Assembly (NCBI GenBank): GCA_947086925.1 | Contig: CAMUAL010000013.1 | Coordinates: forward strand, 1-45,714 | Source: an uncultured Clostridia bacterium | GTDB lineage: Bacteria > Bacillota > Clostridia > Christensenellales > Pumilibacteraceae | Reading direction: 5' to 3' | Length of the DNA: 45,714 nt | Shown: positions 7,718-15,877 of the stretch, piece by piece | Layout: each line of letters starts with the position of its first letter | How positions within the stretch are numbered: position 1 is the first letter of the stretch | The notes under the pieces: generated by a model | Database searches by the model: none | Told to the model about the DNA's origin: nothing | What the model saw: only the letters and a program-made list of their open reading frames with translations | Made by a program: the position numbers and the translations under genes

Positions 7718-9427
7718 TTATTTGTCGCTTTTGGCGTCCTCGTTGAGCGCGCCGCACAGTTTAAGCAGTGCGATTTTTGTTTCGGCGGTGGTTTCGCCGA
7801 GGAGCGAAGCTATTTCCTGAACGACGCGCATTTGCTTGCTTACTACCTCGCTTGCCGCCTGTGCCGTTTCTTCTTTAATCTTATTCAAGCGGGTGGTGTA
7901 ATCCACATCGTCGGTAATATCCTTCATTATGCAGAACAAAAGGTTTTGATTTTTAACCTTGCGGATTGTCATTTCAACCCATTTGCCCGTTTTGTCGAGC
8001 TGTATTTTGCGCCCAGTGATGAATACGTTATCATACAACGCGCTGTAAAAATCGGCGGGATTATGATATTTTTCAAGCGAATCGCCTTTAATAAGCGACT
8101 TTGTGCCGCCGAGTAATTGCGCCGCTTTTTCGTTTATATCGAGCACGTTAAGCTCTCCGTCAAGCGAAACTATGCCGTTGGGGCTGTTTTGTATAATATC
8201 GTAGCTGAGTCCTTCGGCGCGTTCGCGCATGTAAGGCACGCACATGCTTATTTCCGCCATGCCGTTGAACACCGCAATCGCCTTTTCGCGGCAGGTGTTG
8301 TATCCGCACGCTCCGCAGTTAAGCTCGTCTTCGGGCGTGTATTTGCCCGTAGCTTCCAAAATCTTTTTGATTTCTTCCTCCGACGGAGTGCGGCGCGAAT
8401 CGGGCAGTTTTTTATAGTTGCATTCCAGCTTCACGTCGGAAAATCCGCCCATCGGCTCGGCTCCCGTTTTGGCGTAAGCGCGTACGGTTTCGGTGGCTTT
8501 TATAAATCCGCCCTTTTCTTTGTTGAGCGCGCACGGTCCGTTTATGCACGAAAATTCGCACGCGTGCATCTCGATAAACATGCCGGAAAGCGTTTTTATG
8601 TTGCTTAAAACGTCTTTTGCACGCGCAAGTCCGTCTACGCTTATGTATTCGTAATCTGGCGAAAAGCAACCGAACGATTTAATAATTCCGCGGTTTATGG
8701 GATAATTTCTTGCCGCGTTCTTTTTTATGTCGGTCCCGCTTTTAACGTCGCGCGGCTTTGCGGCAGGGACGGCGGTTATCTCTATGCCCGCCTCACGCAA
8801 CATGCCGTTAAGCTCCTCGAAAGTAAGAGCCGCATCGATTATCCCGCACTCGTCCGCCTCGCGCTTTTTGGCAATGCAAGGGCCCAAGAATACTATTTTG
8901 CAATCGGGAAATTTTTCATGCAGTATTTTTGCGTGCGCAACCATGGGACTTACAACGGGAGCAAGAAATTCCAAGGCGTCGGGATAATACAATCCTATAA
9001 GCCGCACAATCGAGGGGCACGCCGATGCAATAAGATTGCGGTACTTTTTGGTGTCGAGCAGTTTTTGGTAACGGTAGGTTACTTCGCGCGCACCTTCGGC
9101 GGTTTCGAACGCATCGGAAAATCCGAGTTTAATCAAAGCCGCGCGGAACGCACCGAAATCGTCGGTAAAGCTTGACGCAAACGCAGGCGCAACCGAGGCA
9201 ATTACTTTCTTTTTGCCTCCGAGAAGTTTTTTAACCGCCGCCGCATCGCTTACAACCTGTTTTGCGTTGAAACTGCACGCGCCCGTGCAGTGACCGCACA
9301 GCACGCATAAATCGTCGCGGATTCTCGCTCTGTCGCCTATTACGGTTATCGCCTTTACAGGACATTCACGCAAACATTTATAACAGTTTTTGCAGTTCGC
9401 CTGCTTGAAATTAAGATATTCGCGCAT
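7718..9427 (-). CDS. Sensory [FeFe]-hydrogenase homologue (HydS/group C-like) with PAS domain
   Basis: A 569-residue multidomain protein. Residues 12-51 hold a two-cluster ferredoxin domain (CKNCYKCLREC, then C41-C51). The H-cluster domain follows with degenerate motifs: SACPS (C137), GPCIAKK (C184) and HACEFSC (C290, C294). The usual proton-transfer cysteine of motif 1 is alanine, as described for HydS-type sensory hydrogenases, while the four cofactor ligands remain. Next is a four-cysteine Fe-S motif (C371, C374, C379, C396), then a PAS domain (about 405-510) and a C-terminal helical tail. The architecture suggests a hydrogen or redox sensor signalling to the neighbouring phosphatase rather than a bulk hydrogen producer. 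It sits 10 bp after the [2Fe-2S] gene, with an AGAGGCGG ribosome-binding site. Confidence 0.85.
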   Translation of the reverse strand: MREYLNFKQANCKNCYKCLRECPVKAITVIGDRARIRDDLCVLCGHCTGACSFNAKQVVSDAAAVKKLLGGKKKVIASVAPAFASSFTDDFGAFRAALIKLGFSDAFETAEGAREVTYRYQKLLDTKKYRNLIASACPSIVRLIGLYYPDALEFLAPVVSPMVAHAKILHEKFPDCKIVFLGPCIAKKREADECGIIDAALTFEELNGMLREAGIEITAVPAAKPRDVKSGTDIKKNAARNYPINRGIIKSFGCFSPDYEYISVDGLARAKDVLSNIKTLSGMFIEMHACEFSCINGPCALNKEKGGFIKATETVRAYAKTGAEPMGGFSDVKLECNYKKLPDSRRTPSEEEIKKILEATGKYTPEDELNCGACGYNTCREKAIAVFNGMAEISMCVPYMRERAEGLSYDIIQNSPNGIVSLDGELNVLDINEKAAQLLGGTKSLIKGDSLEKYHNPADFYSALYDNVFITGRKIQLDKTGKWVEMTIRKVKNQNLLFCIMKDITDDVDYTTRLNKIKEETAQAASEVVSKQMRVVQEIASLLGETTAETKIALLKLCGALNEDAKSDK

Positions 9428-9437
9428 ACCCGCCTCT

Positions 9438-9680
9438 TTAAATCTTACCCAAAACTTTTTCGGCGAATATTTTTTCCACCGTTTCGGGCGTTACGTTTTC
9501 CCAAAATTCGCCGTCGCACGTCACGGTTACTCCCGTACCGCACTTGCCTAAGCAAAAGCTTGCAGCCAAGTTCACCTTTTCCGAAAGGTTGTGGTCGGCA
9601 ATCAGCTTTTTAAGCTTTTCGATAACCTCGTAGCTTCCGCGCAAATGGCATGACGAACCTATACATACCTTGATTTCCAT
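9438..9680 (-). CDS. Thioredoxin-like [2Fe-2S] ferredoxin (NuoE C-terminal-like)
   Basis: An 80-residue protein with the four cysteines of thioredoxin-like [2Fe-2S] ferredoxins: C6 and C11 (VCIGSSC) and C43 and C47 (FCLGKCG). It is much shorter than full NuoE and matches only its cluster-binding half. It is the first gene of the redox operon, read from a TTGCGT-17-TATAAT promoter with an AAGGAGG ribosome-binding site, and should pass electrons to or from the PAS-bearing hydrogenase homologue encoded 10 bp downstream. It acts in the cytoplasm. Confidence 0.88.
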   Translation of the reverse strand: MEIKVCIGSSCHLRGSYEVIEKLKKLIADHNLSEKVNLAASFCLGKCGTGVTVTCDGEFWENVTPETVEKIFAEKVLGKI

Positions 9681-9749
9681 TTCCTTTAAATGCCTCCTTG
9701 CTTTGTCGGGTGGGGTAATTTTTTAAACCTTTTACTTTTTTCCGCGAAT

Positions 9750-9778
9750 ATTATACCATAATATGTCGGATAACGCAA
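9750..9778 (-). promoter_or_regulatory. Promoter of the ferredoxin-HydS-phosphatase operon
   Basis: On the minus strand TTGCGT (9773-9778), 17-bp spacer, TATAAT (9750-9755). The transcript leader is about 60 nt. Confidence 0.75.
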
Positions 9779-9859
9779 TAATTTTTCCACTGTCAAAAGC
9801 ATACAAAAACTTTGCCGCTATTATATACGCCCCGACAGCCCCCTTATATTACGAAGCAA

Positions 9860-9893
9860 TAAAAAAGAACTGCCTCGTTTGCGGCAATTCCTT
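9860..9893 (-). terminator. Intrinsic terminator after glf
   Basis: On the minus strand GAATTGCC pairs with GGCAGTTC (one G-U) across 9867-9890 and is followed by six Ts (9861-9866). Confidence 0.8.
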
Positions 9894-9914
9894 TTACGCT
9901 TGATTATACCCGAA

Positions 9915-11015
9915 TCAGCCGAGCAGTTTGTGCGCTGCGGCAAGCGCGGATTCGATTACTTTGTCCATATCGTAATATTTATACTCGCCGAGTCTTCCGC
10001 CGAATATCACTTTATCTTCTTTTTCGGCAAGCGTCTTATAGCGCAGATATAAATTATTGTTTTTTTCGTTGTTTACGGGATAATACGGTTCGTCGCCTTT
10101 TTTCCATTCCGAGCTGTATTCTCTGCTGATAACCGTTTTCGGCTGAGCGCCGAACTCGAAAAATTTGTGCTCTATTATGCGAGTGTACGGCGTTTCGGCG
10201 TCGGTGTAATTGACAACCGCGTTTCCCTGAAAATTGGGTTTATTTAGCACTTCCGTTTCGAATCTTACCGAACGGTATTCGAGCGCGCCGAATTTATATC
10301 CGTAATACTCGTCTATCGCGCCCGTGAATATAATCTTTTCGGCTTGTTTATTTAAATCGTTTTTATTTTCGAGATAGTCGCAGTTTGTTTTAACCTCGAC
10401 TCCGCTCAGCATTTTTTCAACCATGTTCGTATATCCGCCCACGGGGATTCCCTGATACTTCGCGTTGAAATAATTGTTGTCGAACGTGAATCTTACGGGC
10501 AGACGCTTTATGATAAACGACGGCAATTCCGTGCAAGGACGTCCCCACTGCTTTTGCGTGTACCCTTTTATCAGCTTTTCGTATATGTCCGTCCCTACGA
10601 GCGAAATCGCCTGTTCTTCGAGATTTTTAGGTTCGCCGATTCCCGCCGCTTTTCTCTGCTCGGCGATTTTCGCCTCGGCCTCGTCGGGAGCGGTAACGCC
10701 CCACATTTTATTGAACGTATACATATTAAAAGGCAAAGAATACAGCTCGCCTTTATAGTTAGCCACGGGCGAATTTGTGTAGCGGTTGAACTCCGCGAAT
10801 CCGTTTACGTAATTCCATACGGTTTTGTTGTCGGTGTGAAATATGTGCGCGCCGTATTTATGCACGTTGATTCCTTCGATTTCTTCCGTATATACATTTC
10901 CCGCTATGTTGGGTCGCCTGTCTACCGCAATAACTTTTTTGCCGCGGCATTTTGCCTCGCGGGCAAATACCGCCCCGAAAAGCCCCGCTCCCACTATTAA
11001 ATAATCGTATTTCAA
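9915..11015 (-). CDS. glf: UDP-galactopyranose mutase
   Basis: This flavoenzyme converts UDP-galactopyranose to UDP-galactofuranose, a precursor for galactofuranose-containing cell-surface glycans. The product has 366 residues, the usual length. Visible features are the N-terminal FAD-binding GAGLFGAVFA, the NIAGNVYTE segment, the family signature KYGAHIFHT near residue 55, TQKQWGRPCTELP near 155 and the closing GGRLGEYKYYDMD. The start is TTG, preceded by an AAAGGAG ribosome-binding site; no better ATG exists. It begins 35 bp after the htpG stop and ends at an intrinsic terminator, so it is probably co-transcribed with htpG. No other glycan gene is close by, which is unusual for glf. Confidence 0.93.
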   Translation of the reverse strand: MKYDYLIVGAGLFGAVFAREAKCRGKKVIAVDRRPNIAGNVYTEEIEGINVHKYGAHIFHTDNKTVWNYVNGFAEFNRYTNSPVANYKGELYSLPFNMYTFNKMWGVTAPDEAEAKIAEQRKAAGIGEPKNLEEQAISLVGTDIYEKLIKGYTQKQWGRPCTELPSFIIKRLPVRFTFDNNYFNAKYQGIPVGGYTNMVEKMLSGVEVKTNCDYLENKNDLNKQAEKIIFTGAIDEYYGYKFGALEYRSVRFETEVLNKPNFQGNAVVNYTDAETPYTRIIEHKFFEFGAQPKTVISREYSSEWKKGDEPYYPVNNEKNNNLYLRYKTLAEKEDKVIFGGRLGEYKYYDMDKVIESALAAAHKLLG

Positions 11016-11050
11016 TCGGATATACTCCTTTGCGTTGTTACTGTCGGTTT

Positions 11051-12850
11051 TTATAGTAATTTCACTATCAAAGAAGCAAGCGCGGCACTGTCGTCGATAG
11101 GAAGATTCTCCTGCAAAAGCGCGGCGTTATACAGCACGGAAGTATAATCGGCGAATTTTTCGTCGTTTACGTCGATGGACACAAGCTTGCCGAACGCCTC
11201 GTGCTCGGGATTAAGTTCCAATACCCTGCCTATATTAATTTTTTCGTTGCCCGGCATTGAACGCAACACTCTTTCCATTTCGAGCGAAATTTCGCCGTCG
11301 CTCGTTAAGCATACGGCGGCGGACTTTAAGCGGGCGGTTAAGCGCACGTCATTAACCTTGTTTTTAAGCAATTCTTTCATTTTGCCGAGCACCGCTCCGA
11401 AATCGCCCGACTTTTTGTCGAGCTCCGCTTTCTGCTCGTCGGAAACGGCGGCGGCGTTTTTGTCGGCAACCGAAACGAATTTTTTGTCGTTGTAGTTTTC
11501 AATCATTTTTACCACAAATTCGTCGATTCCGTCTTTAAGACAGAGAATTTCGTATCCTTTTTCAAGGAACATTTCCACCTGCGGCAAAGTTTTAATCGCG
11601 TCGGCACTCACGCCCGATGCGTAGTAAATATTATCCTGCCCTTCTTTCATGCGCGAAACGTATTCCGAGAACGTCACAAGCTTGCCATCGTTGTTTTCAA
11701 ACAACAGAAGGTCTTTAAGCTCGTCCTTTTTTGCGCCGAAATTGTCGTACGCGCCGATTTTCAGCGAATTACCGTATTCGACGTACATTTTTTCATATCC
11801 CTCGCGGTCGGCTTTAAGCCATTTGCCGAGCTCGCCGCGAATTTTCTTTTCGAGCGAAATTGCGATTGCGCGCAACTGTCTGTCTTTTTGCAACAGCTCG
11901 CGCGAAATATTAAGGCTTATATCGGGCGAATCTATCAGCCCTTTGACAAATCCGAGATAATCGGGAATAAGGTCGGAACAGCTTTCGGTTATAAGCACGC
12001 CGCCGCTGTAAAGCGCGATTCCCTTTTTGTAGTCGCGCGAATAGTAATTGAGCGGTGCTTTTTGCGGCACGAATACGAGCATGGAATAATTTATACTGCC
12101 CTCTACTTGCGCGGCGAAAACCTTTGCGGGGTCTTGATAATCGTAAAATTTATCTTTGTAGAACTGCGAATATTCTTCGTCTTTCACTTCCGACTTGCGC
12201 TTGCGCCACAACGGCACCATACCGTTAAGCGTTTTGCCGCCGAGCTTTATGGGATAGCGGATATAGTCGGAATATTTTTTTATTAAACGCGTGAGCGTGT
12301 ATTCCTCCAAAAATTCGCCGTATTCGCAATCTTCGTCGTTAGGCTTTAAATGCAGGATTATATCCGTTCCCGCATCGGCTTTTTCGCAAGGCGAAACCGA
12401 GTAGCCGTCCGCGCCCTCGCTTACCCACTTGTTTGCCTCCGCGCCGCCGGCTTTGCGACTGATTACCGTTACTTTATCGGCAACCATAAACGCCGAGTAA
12501 AAACCCACGCCGAACTGACCTATAAGGTTTTCGTCGGTTTTCTGTTTTTCCTTGAATTCGAGCGTGCCGCTTTTTGCGATTGTTCCCAAATTGTTTTCCA
12601 TTTCGTCTTTATCCATGCCGCAACCGTTGTCGCGTACGGTAAGCGTGCGCGCTTCTTTATCGGGGACAAGCTCAATGTAAAAATCGGCGGCAAGCGACGA
12701 ATCGGTAAGACTCATAAAATGCCGTTTGTCGATTGCGTCGCTGCAATTACTTATCAGCTCGCGCAAAAATATTTCGCGGTTGGTGTAAATGGAATTAACC
12801 ATAAGGTCGAGTAGTTTTTTCGATTCGGCTTTAAACTGCTTTTTTGCCAT
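11051..12850 (-). CDS. htpG: Chaperone protein HtpG (Hsp90 family)
   Basis: An ATP-dependent cytosolic chaperone of 599 residues, close to the family's 620 or so. The N-terminal GHKL ATPase shows the E-N box in LRELISNCSDAIDK, DNGCGM near residue 95 and GQFGVGFYSAFMVADKV near 130. The middle domain has the family segment NISRELLQ, and the C-terminal dimerisation domain follows. It has an AAGGAG ribosome-binding site and a promoter TTGCAT-17-TATAAT. No CIRCE-type operator was seen in the leader, so heat-shock control by HrcA is not evident. Confidence 0.95.
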   Translation of the reverse strand: MAKKQFKAESKKLLDLMVNSIYTNREIFLRELISNCSDAIDKRHFMSLTDSSLAADFYIELVPDKEARTLTVRDNGCGMDKDEMENNLGTIAKSGTLEFKEKQKTDENLIGQFGVGFYSAFMVADKVTVISRKAGGAEANKWVSEGADGYSVSPCEKADAGTDIILHLKPNDEDCEYGEFLEEYTLTRLIKKYSDYIRYPIKLGGKTLNGMVPLWRKRKSEVKDEEYSQFYKDKFYDYQDPAKVFAAQVEGSINYSMLVFVPQKAPLNYYSRDYKKGIALYSGGVLITESCSDLIPDYLGFVKGLIDSPDISLNISRELLQKDRQLRAIAISLEKKIRGELGKWLKADREGYEKMYVEYGNSLKIGAYDNFGAKKDELKDLLLFENNDGKLVTFSEYVSRMKEGQDNIYYASGVSADAIKTLPQVEMFLEKGYEILCLKDGIDEFVVKMIENYNDKKFVSVADKNAAAVSDEQKAELDKKSGDFGAVLGKMKELLKNKVNDVRLTARLKSAAVCLTSDGEISLEMERVLRSMPGNEKINIGRVLELNPEHEAFGKLVSIDVNDEKFADYTSVLYNAALLQENLPIDDSAALASLIVKLL

Positions 12851-12891
12851 AAATAGTTTCTCCTTTTCGCAAATTCGGTAATTCGTAAAAA

Positions 12892-12920
12892 ATTATAGCG
12901 CGTTTTAAAATAAAATGCAA
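12892..12920 (-). promoter_or_regulatory. Promoter of htpG-glf
   Basis: On the minus strand TTGCAT (12915-12920), 17 bp, TATAAT (12892-12897). Confidence 0.75.
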
Positions 12921-12990
12921 CGCTTTTGCCTAAATTAAAACCGCTACCTTTCGGCGCGGTTTTAAAATATCTTAAAAAAGACATTTATAT

Positions 12991-13071
12991 AAAATTCGCG
13001 GCGACGCAAATTTGTAAATAAAAGGAAGATGATAAAAGTTTACAAAGGAGAAAACGTCGCCGCGAGATTTT
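12991..13071. repeat. Nested long inverted repeat between divergent htpG and mazG
   Basis: TCGCGGCGACG (12996-13006) is perfectly inverted at 13055-13065, extended by AAAAT/ATTTT with one bulge. Inside it TTTGTAAA (13011-13018) is inverted as TTTACAAA (13039-13046). The result is a two-stem hairpin of about 80 nt. It lies between divergent promoters, where a terminator is not needed. The 361-bp intergenic region also has a smaller CCGC/GCGG hairpin at 12936-12967. No gene was identified in it. Confidence 0.8.
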
Positions 13072-13173
13072 ATCGTATTTAATTGTACACATTATAACCG
13101 CGATTTGTGACAAACATATAACGGAAGCATAAAAGTTGCGATTCGAGACATTCAAAGTGCGGCGTCAATCCGT

Positions 13174-13202
13174 TTGCTTATAACGCAAAAATGTGTTACA
13201 AT
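13174..13202 (+). promoter_or_regulatory. Promoter of mazG, predicting a leaderless mRNA
   Basis: TTGCTT (13174-13179), 17 bp, TACAAT (13197-13202) with an upstream TG. The expected start point is about 13209, and the first plausible ATG is 13212. There is no Shine-Dalgarno sequence. The alternative ATG at 13191 lies inside the promoter. Confidence 0.65.
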
Positions 13203-13211
13203 TACTTTATT

Positions 13212-14522
13212 ATGATTACTATAATAGGAATAGGCGTTACAAGCGGCGATATAACGGTTAAAGCGGCGAAAATCATTGCAAAAGAGAAGAATGTATTTTT
13301 GCGCTCGGCAAAAACCGCGGCGGGCAGAGCGGTTGCAAACGAGTATCCGCACGTAATTCCGCTCGACGATTGTTTTGTAAACGCGGAAAGCTTCGATTCG
13401 CTTGCAAATGAGGTATGCAAAAAAATATCCGACGCGGCAAAAAACGGCAACGCGGTATATTTAACCGACGGTGCGGGGACGGATTCGGTTTCGTGCGCAC
13501 TCATGCGCGAATTTCCGGATTCCGAAATTATTTACGGAGTTTCGCCGCACCGCGCAAAGGGAACGGAAACAAGCGAAATTACCCTTACCGCAACCGACGC
13601 GGTGCGAATCAAGCCCTACTTAGACACCGCGCTCCCGCTCCGCATATTGGAAATCGACGATAAATATTCGGCGGGCGACTTAAAACTGTGGCTTATGGAT
13701 TATTACGGCGACGACGACGTAATAACCGTATATATAAAAGGAAAAGTGCTGAATATTCCTCTTTGCGAGCTTGACAGACTGTCGGGCTACGATTACTCGT
13801 GCGAACTGTACATTGCACCGCAAAACACGTTTTTCAAAAAACGCTACTCGTTTGCCGACCTTATGCGCATAATGCAGGGACTTACTGCCGCGGACGGCTG
13901 TCCGTGGGATAAGGCGCAAACTCACGAGAGTATACGAGTAAATATGATAGAAGAAGCTTACGAGGCAGTCGACGCGATAGATTCGGGCGACATAGACGCA
14001 ATGACGGAAGAACTCGGAGACGTCATGTTGCAATCGGTGTTTCACTGCGATATGGGACGGCGGTTCGGCGAATTTACGCTTTCGGACGTAATAAGCGGGC
14101 TGTGCAACAAGCTTGTAACGCGGCACACTCACATTTTCGGAAAAAACAAAGCAACCGACGCCGAGTCGGCACTCGGATTTTGGGAAGCGGCAAAGGCGGA
14201 AGAAAAACAGTACGTTTCCACCGCCGACAAACTCAACCGCCTGCCCGAGTCGTTTCCCGCGCTTCTTGCCGCGCAAAAGGCATATAAAAAATTAGCCAAA
14301 GCAAACGTAACTTTGTCGTCGGAGGAGCTTTCTTCTATGGCAAATATAACGCCCGCTACCGAACGCGACTACGGCAAAAAGCTGTTCGCGCTGTCGGCGT
14401 CGGCAAGCAATAACAACGTAGACGCCGAGGTTGCGCTTAATGCTTTTGTAGCCGAAATCAAAAAAACTTTCGAAAAGGCGGAAAAAAATGGTAATACCGC
14501 CGACTTTTTGCGCAAATTATGA
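13212..14522 (+). CDS. mazG: YabN-type protein: tetrapyrrole-methylase-like plus MazG NTP pyrophosphohydrolase
   Basis: A two-domain protein of 436 residues. The N-terminal 200 or so start with MITIIGIGVTSGDITV and resemble the SAM-dependent tetrapyrrole methylase fold. The MazG domain follows with GCPWDKAQTHESI, the metal-binding EEAYE and TEELGD (an EExxE/ExxD pattern), then HTHIFG. MazG hydrolyses NTPs to NMP and pyrophosphate, limiting misincorporation of aberrant nucleotides. The start at 13212 is chosen because the promoter ends just before it; the open frame extends upstream only through promoter sequence. The stop overlaps the dus start (ATGA), so the two are translationally coupled. 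Confidence 0.88.
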   Translation: MITIIGIGVTSGDITVKAAKIIAKEKNVFLRSAKTAAGRAVANEYPHVIPLDDCFVNAESFDSLANEVCKKISDAAKNGNAVYLTDGAGTDSVSCALMREFPDSEIIYGVSPHRAKGTETSEITLTATDAVRIKPYLDTALPLRILEIDDKYSAGDLKLWLMDYYGDDDVITVYIKGKVLNIPLCELDRLSGYDYSCELYIAPQNTFFKKRYSFADLMRIMQGLTAADGCPWDKAQTHESIRVNMIEEAYEAVDAIDSGDIDAMTEELGDVMLQSVFHCDMGRRFGEFTLSDVISGLCNKLVTRHTHIFGKNKATDAESALGFWEAAKAEEKQYVSTADKLNRLPESFPALLAAQKAYKKLAKANVTLSSEELSSMANITPATERDYGKKLFALSASASNNNVDAEVALNAFVAEIKKTFEKAEKNGNTADFLRKL

Positions 14523-15475
14523 AAATAGGAAGCATAACTTTCGCCGACCCGTTCGTTTCGCTTGCACCGCTCGCGGGCTACGGCGACACGGCTTTCAGGC
14601 GCATTTGCCGCGAGTACGGAGCGTCGCTCACCGTTACCGAAATGGTTTCGGTTAAAGGACTTGTTTACGGAAACGAAAAAACCGAAACGCTTTTATCGCT
14701 TGCGCCGAACGAATCGCCCTCTTGCGTTCAGCTTTTCGGCAGCGACCCCGAATATTTTTACAAGGCGGTCAAACTGCCGCAACTGAACAAATTCGACATA
14801 ATAGATATTAACATGGGGTGCCCCGTGCCCAAAGTCACGAAGTGCGGCGAAGGCAGTGCGCTTATGAGCAATCCCTCGCTTGCCGCCGACATTGTGCGTG
14901 CGTGCGTAGACGCGGCAAACGGCAGACCCGTAACGGTGAAGCACCGCTTAGGGCAAAACGGCGACAGTATAAATTCCGCGGAATTTGCGAAAACCATGCA
15001 AAAAGCGGGAGCGGCGGCAATTACCGTGCACGGCAGAACGGTTAAACAAGGTTACGGCGGCAGTGCCGCATGGGACGAGATTGGAAAAACGGCAAAAGCG
15101 GTTGATATTCCCGTTATAGGAAACGGCGATATTTTAAGCATAGCCGATGCAAAAGCGGCAATAAAAAATTACGGAGTTGCGGGCGTTGCAATAGGACGCG
15201 GCGCACTCGGACACCCCGAAGTTTTTGCGGAGCAAGACAAACATATGCCCGAAACTTTGCTTAAACATATAGAGTATGCCCTTCTTTATCTGCCCGAACG
15301 CGTGGCGGTGCGCACAATGCGCAAACACCTGTGCAAGTATCTTGCGGGTACGACAGGCACAAAAGAACTTCGGCTTAAAATAAACACAGCCGAAACCGCC
15401 GAGCAACTTATATCCGAACTCGTAAAAGCAGATTACGGAAAACAACGGTATTTACGGAACGAAGAAAAACAATGA
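14519..15475 (+). CDS. dus: tRNA-dihydrouridine synthase
   Basis: A 318-residue FMN enzyme that reduces uridine to dihydrouridine in tRNA using NADPH. It is a TIM-barrel protein with family motifs in order: LAPLAGYGDTAFR near residue 17, TEMVSVKGL near 40, DINMGCPVPKV near 97 including the catalytic cysteine, VKHRLG, HGRTVKQGY near 173, IGNGDI near 200 and IGRGALGHP near 227. The length is normal. Its ATG overlaps the mazG stop by 4 nt, and its stop overlaps the next gene's start in the same way, so the three form one operon. Which tRNA positions it modifies cannot be read from sequence. Confidence 0.93.
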   Translation: MKIGSITFADPFVSLAPLAGYGDTAFRRICREYGASLTVTEMVSVKGLVYGNEKTETLLSLAPNESPSCVQLFGSDPEYFYKAVKLPQLNKFDIIDINMGCPVPKVTKCGEGSALMSNPSLAADIVRACVDAANGRPVTVKHRLGQNGDSINSAEFAKTMQKAGAAAITVHGRTVKQGYGGSAAWDEIGKTAKAVDIPVIGNGDILSIADAKAAIKNYGVAGVAIGRGALGHPEVFAEQDKHMPETLLKHIEYALLYLPERVAVRTMRKHLCKYLAGTTGTKELRLKINTAETAEQLISELVKADYGKQRYLRNEEKQ

Positions 15476-15687
15476 CGAATCTTTTACTTGTCGATTCATG
15501 GGTTATAGCCGCCCCGATAATTGCCGCTCAGTATGTTTTGGCGGTAATCGGGCTTATCGTACTTTCGAAACGCGACACTTCAACCAAAGCTTATGTGTTG
15601 TGGAATATTTTCATATTGCTCGTTTTCTTTTTGGGGAGCATTGCTTTTTTGATATACAATAAAGCGCGTCCGCGCAAAAAAGAGTGA
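15472..15687 (+). CDS. Small two-helix membrane protein (PLDc_N-like)
   Basis: A 71-residue protein with two hydrophobic helices (about residues 11-32 and 41-62) and a basic tail ending RPRKKE. The AYVLWNIFILLVFFLGSIAF segment resembles the phospholipase-D nuclease N-terminal domain that is also found as a stand-alone membrane protein. It is coupled to dus by an ATGA overlap and is the last gene before a strong terminator. Its function is unknown. Confidence 0.75.
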   Translation: MTNLLLVDSWVIAAPIIAAQYVLAVIGLIVLSKRDTSTKAYVLWNIFILLVFFLGSIAFLIYNKARPRKKE

Positions 15688-15772
15688 ATTTTGCATTATT
15701 CTCATTGTCTTTACATTAAATCGTCACATGTGCCGTATATAATGTGAGTAACCTCATTAGTTTCCTATCTTT

Positions 15773-15817
15773 AACAAAACGACGCGGTAATGTACAATAT
15801 CGCGTCGTTTTGTTTTG
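15773..15817 (+). terminator. Terminator of the mazG-dus operon
   Basis: A perfect 14-bp inverted repeat, AACAAAACGACGCG (15773-15786) with 15801-15814, followed by a T-containing tract. A shorter AT-rich stretch at 15688-15772 shows nothing else certain. Confidence 0.8.
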
Positions 15818-15855
15818 AAAAAAATACCGCTTTCCGTAAATCGAAATAGCGGCAT
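15816..15855 (-). terminator. Terminator after the histidine kinase gene
   Basis: CCGCT (15827-15831) pairs with AGCGG (15848-15852). T tracts lie on both sides, so it may act in both directions. It lies 23 bp beyond the histidine kinase stop. Confidence 0.6.
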
Positions 15856-15877
15856 TTTTATTTTTTTCTCGAAAATG

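Noticed and set aside
13029..13082. 17-codon open frame inside the nested inverted repeat
   Set aside because: The GGAAG sequence touches the ATG, leaving no proper spacing, and the frame is defined by the stem sequence.
13191..13211. Upstream start for mazG
   Set aside because: This ATG lies between the -35 and -10 boxes of the promoter and so cannot be in the transcript.
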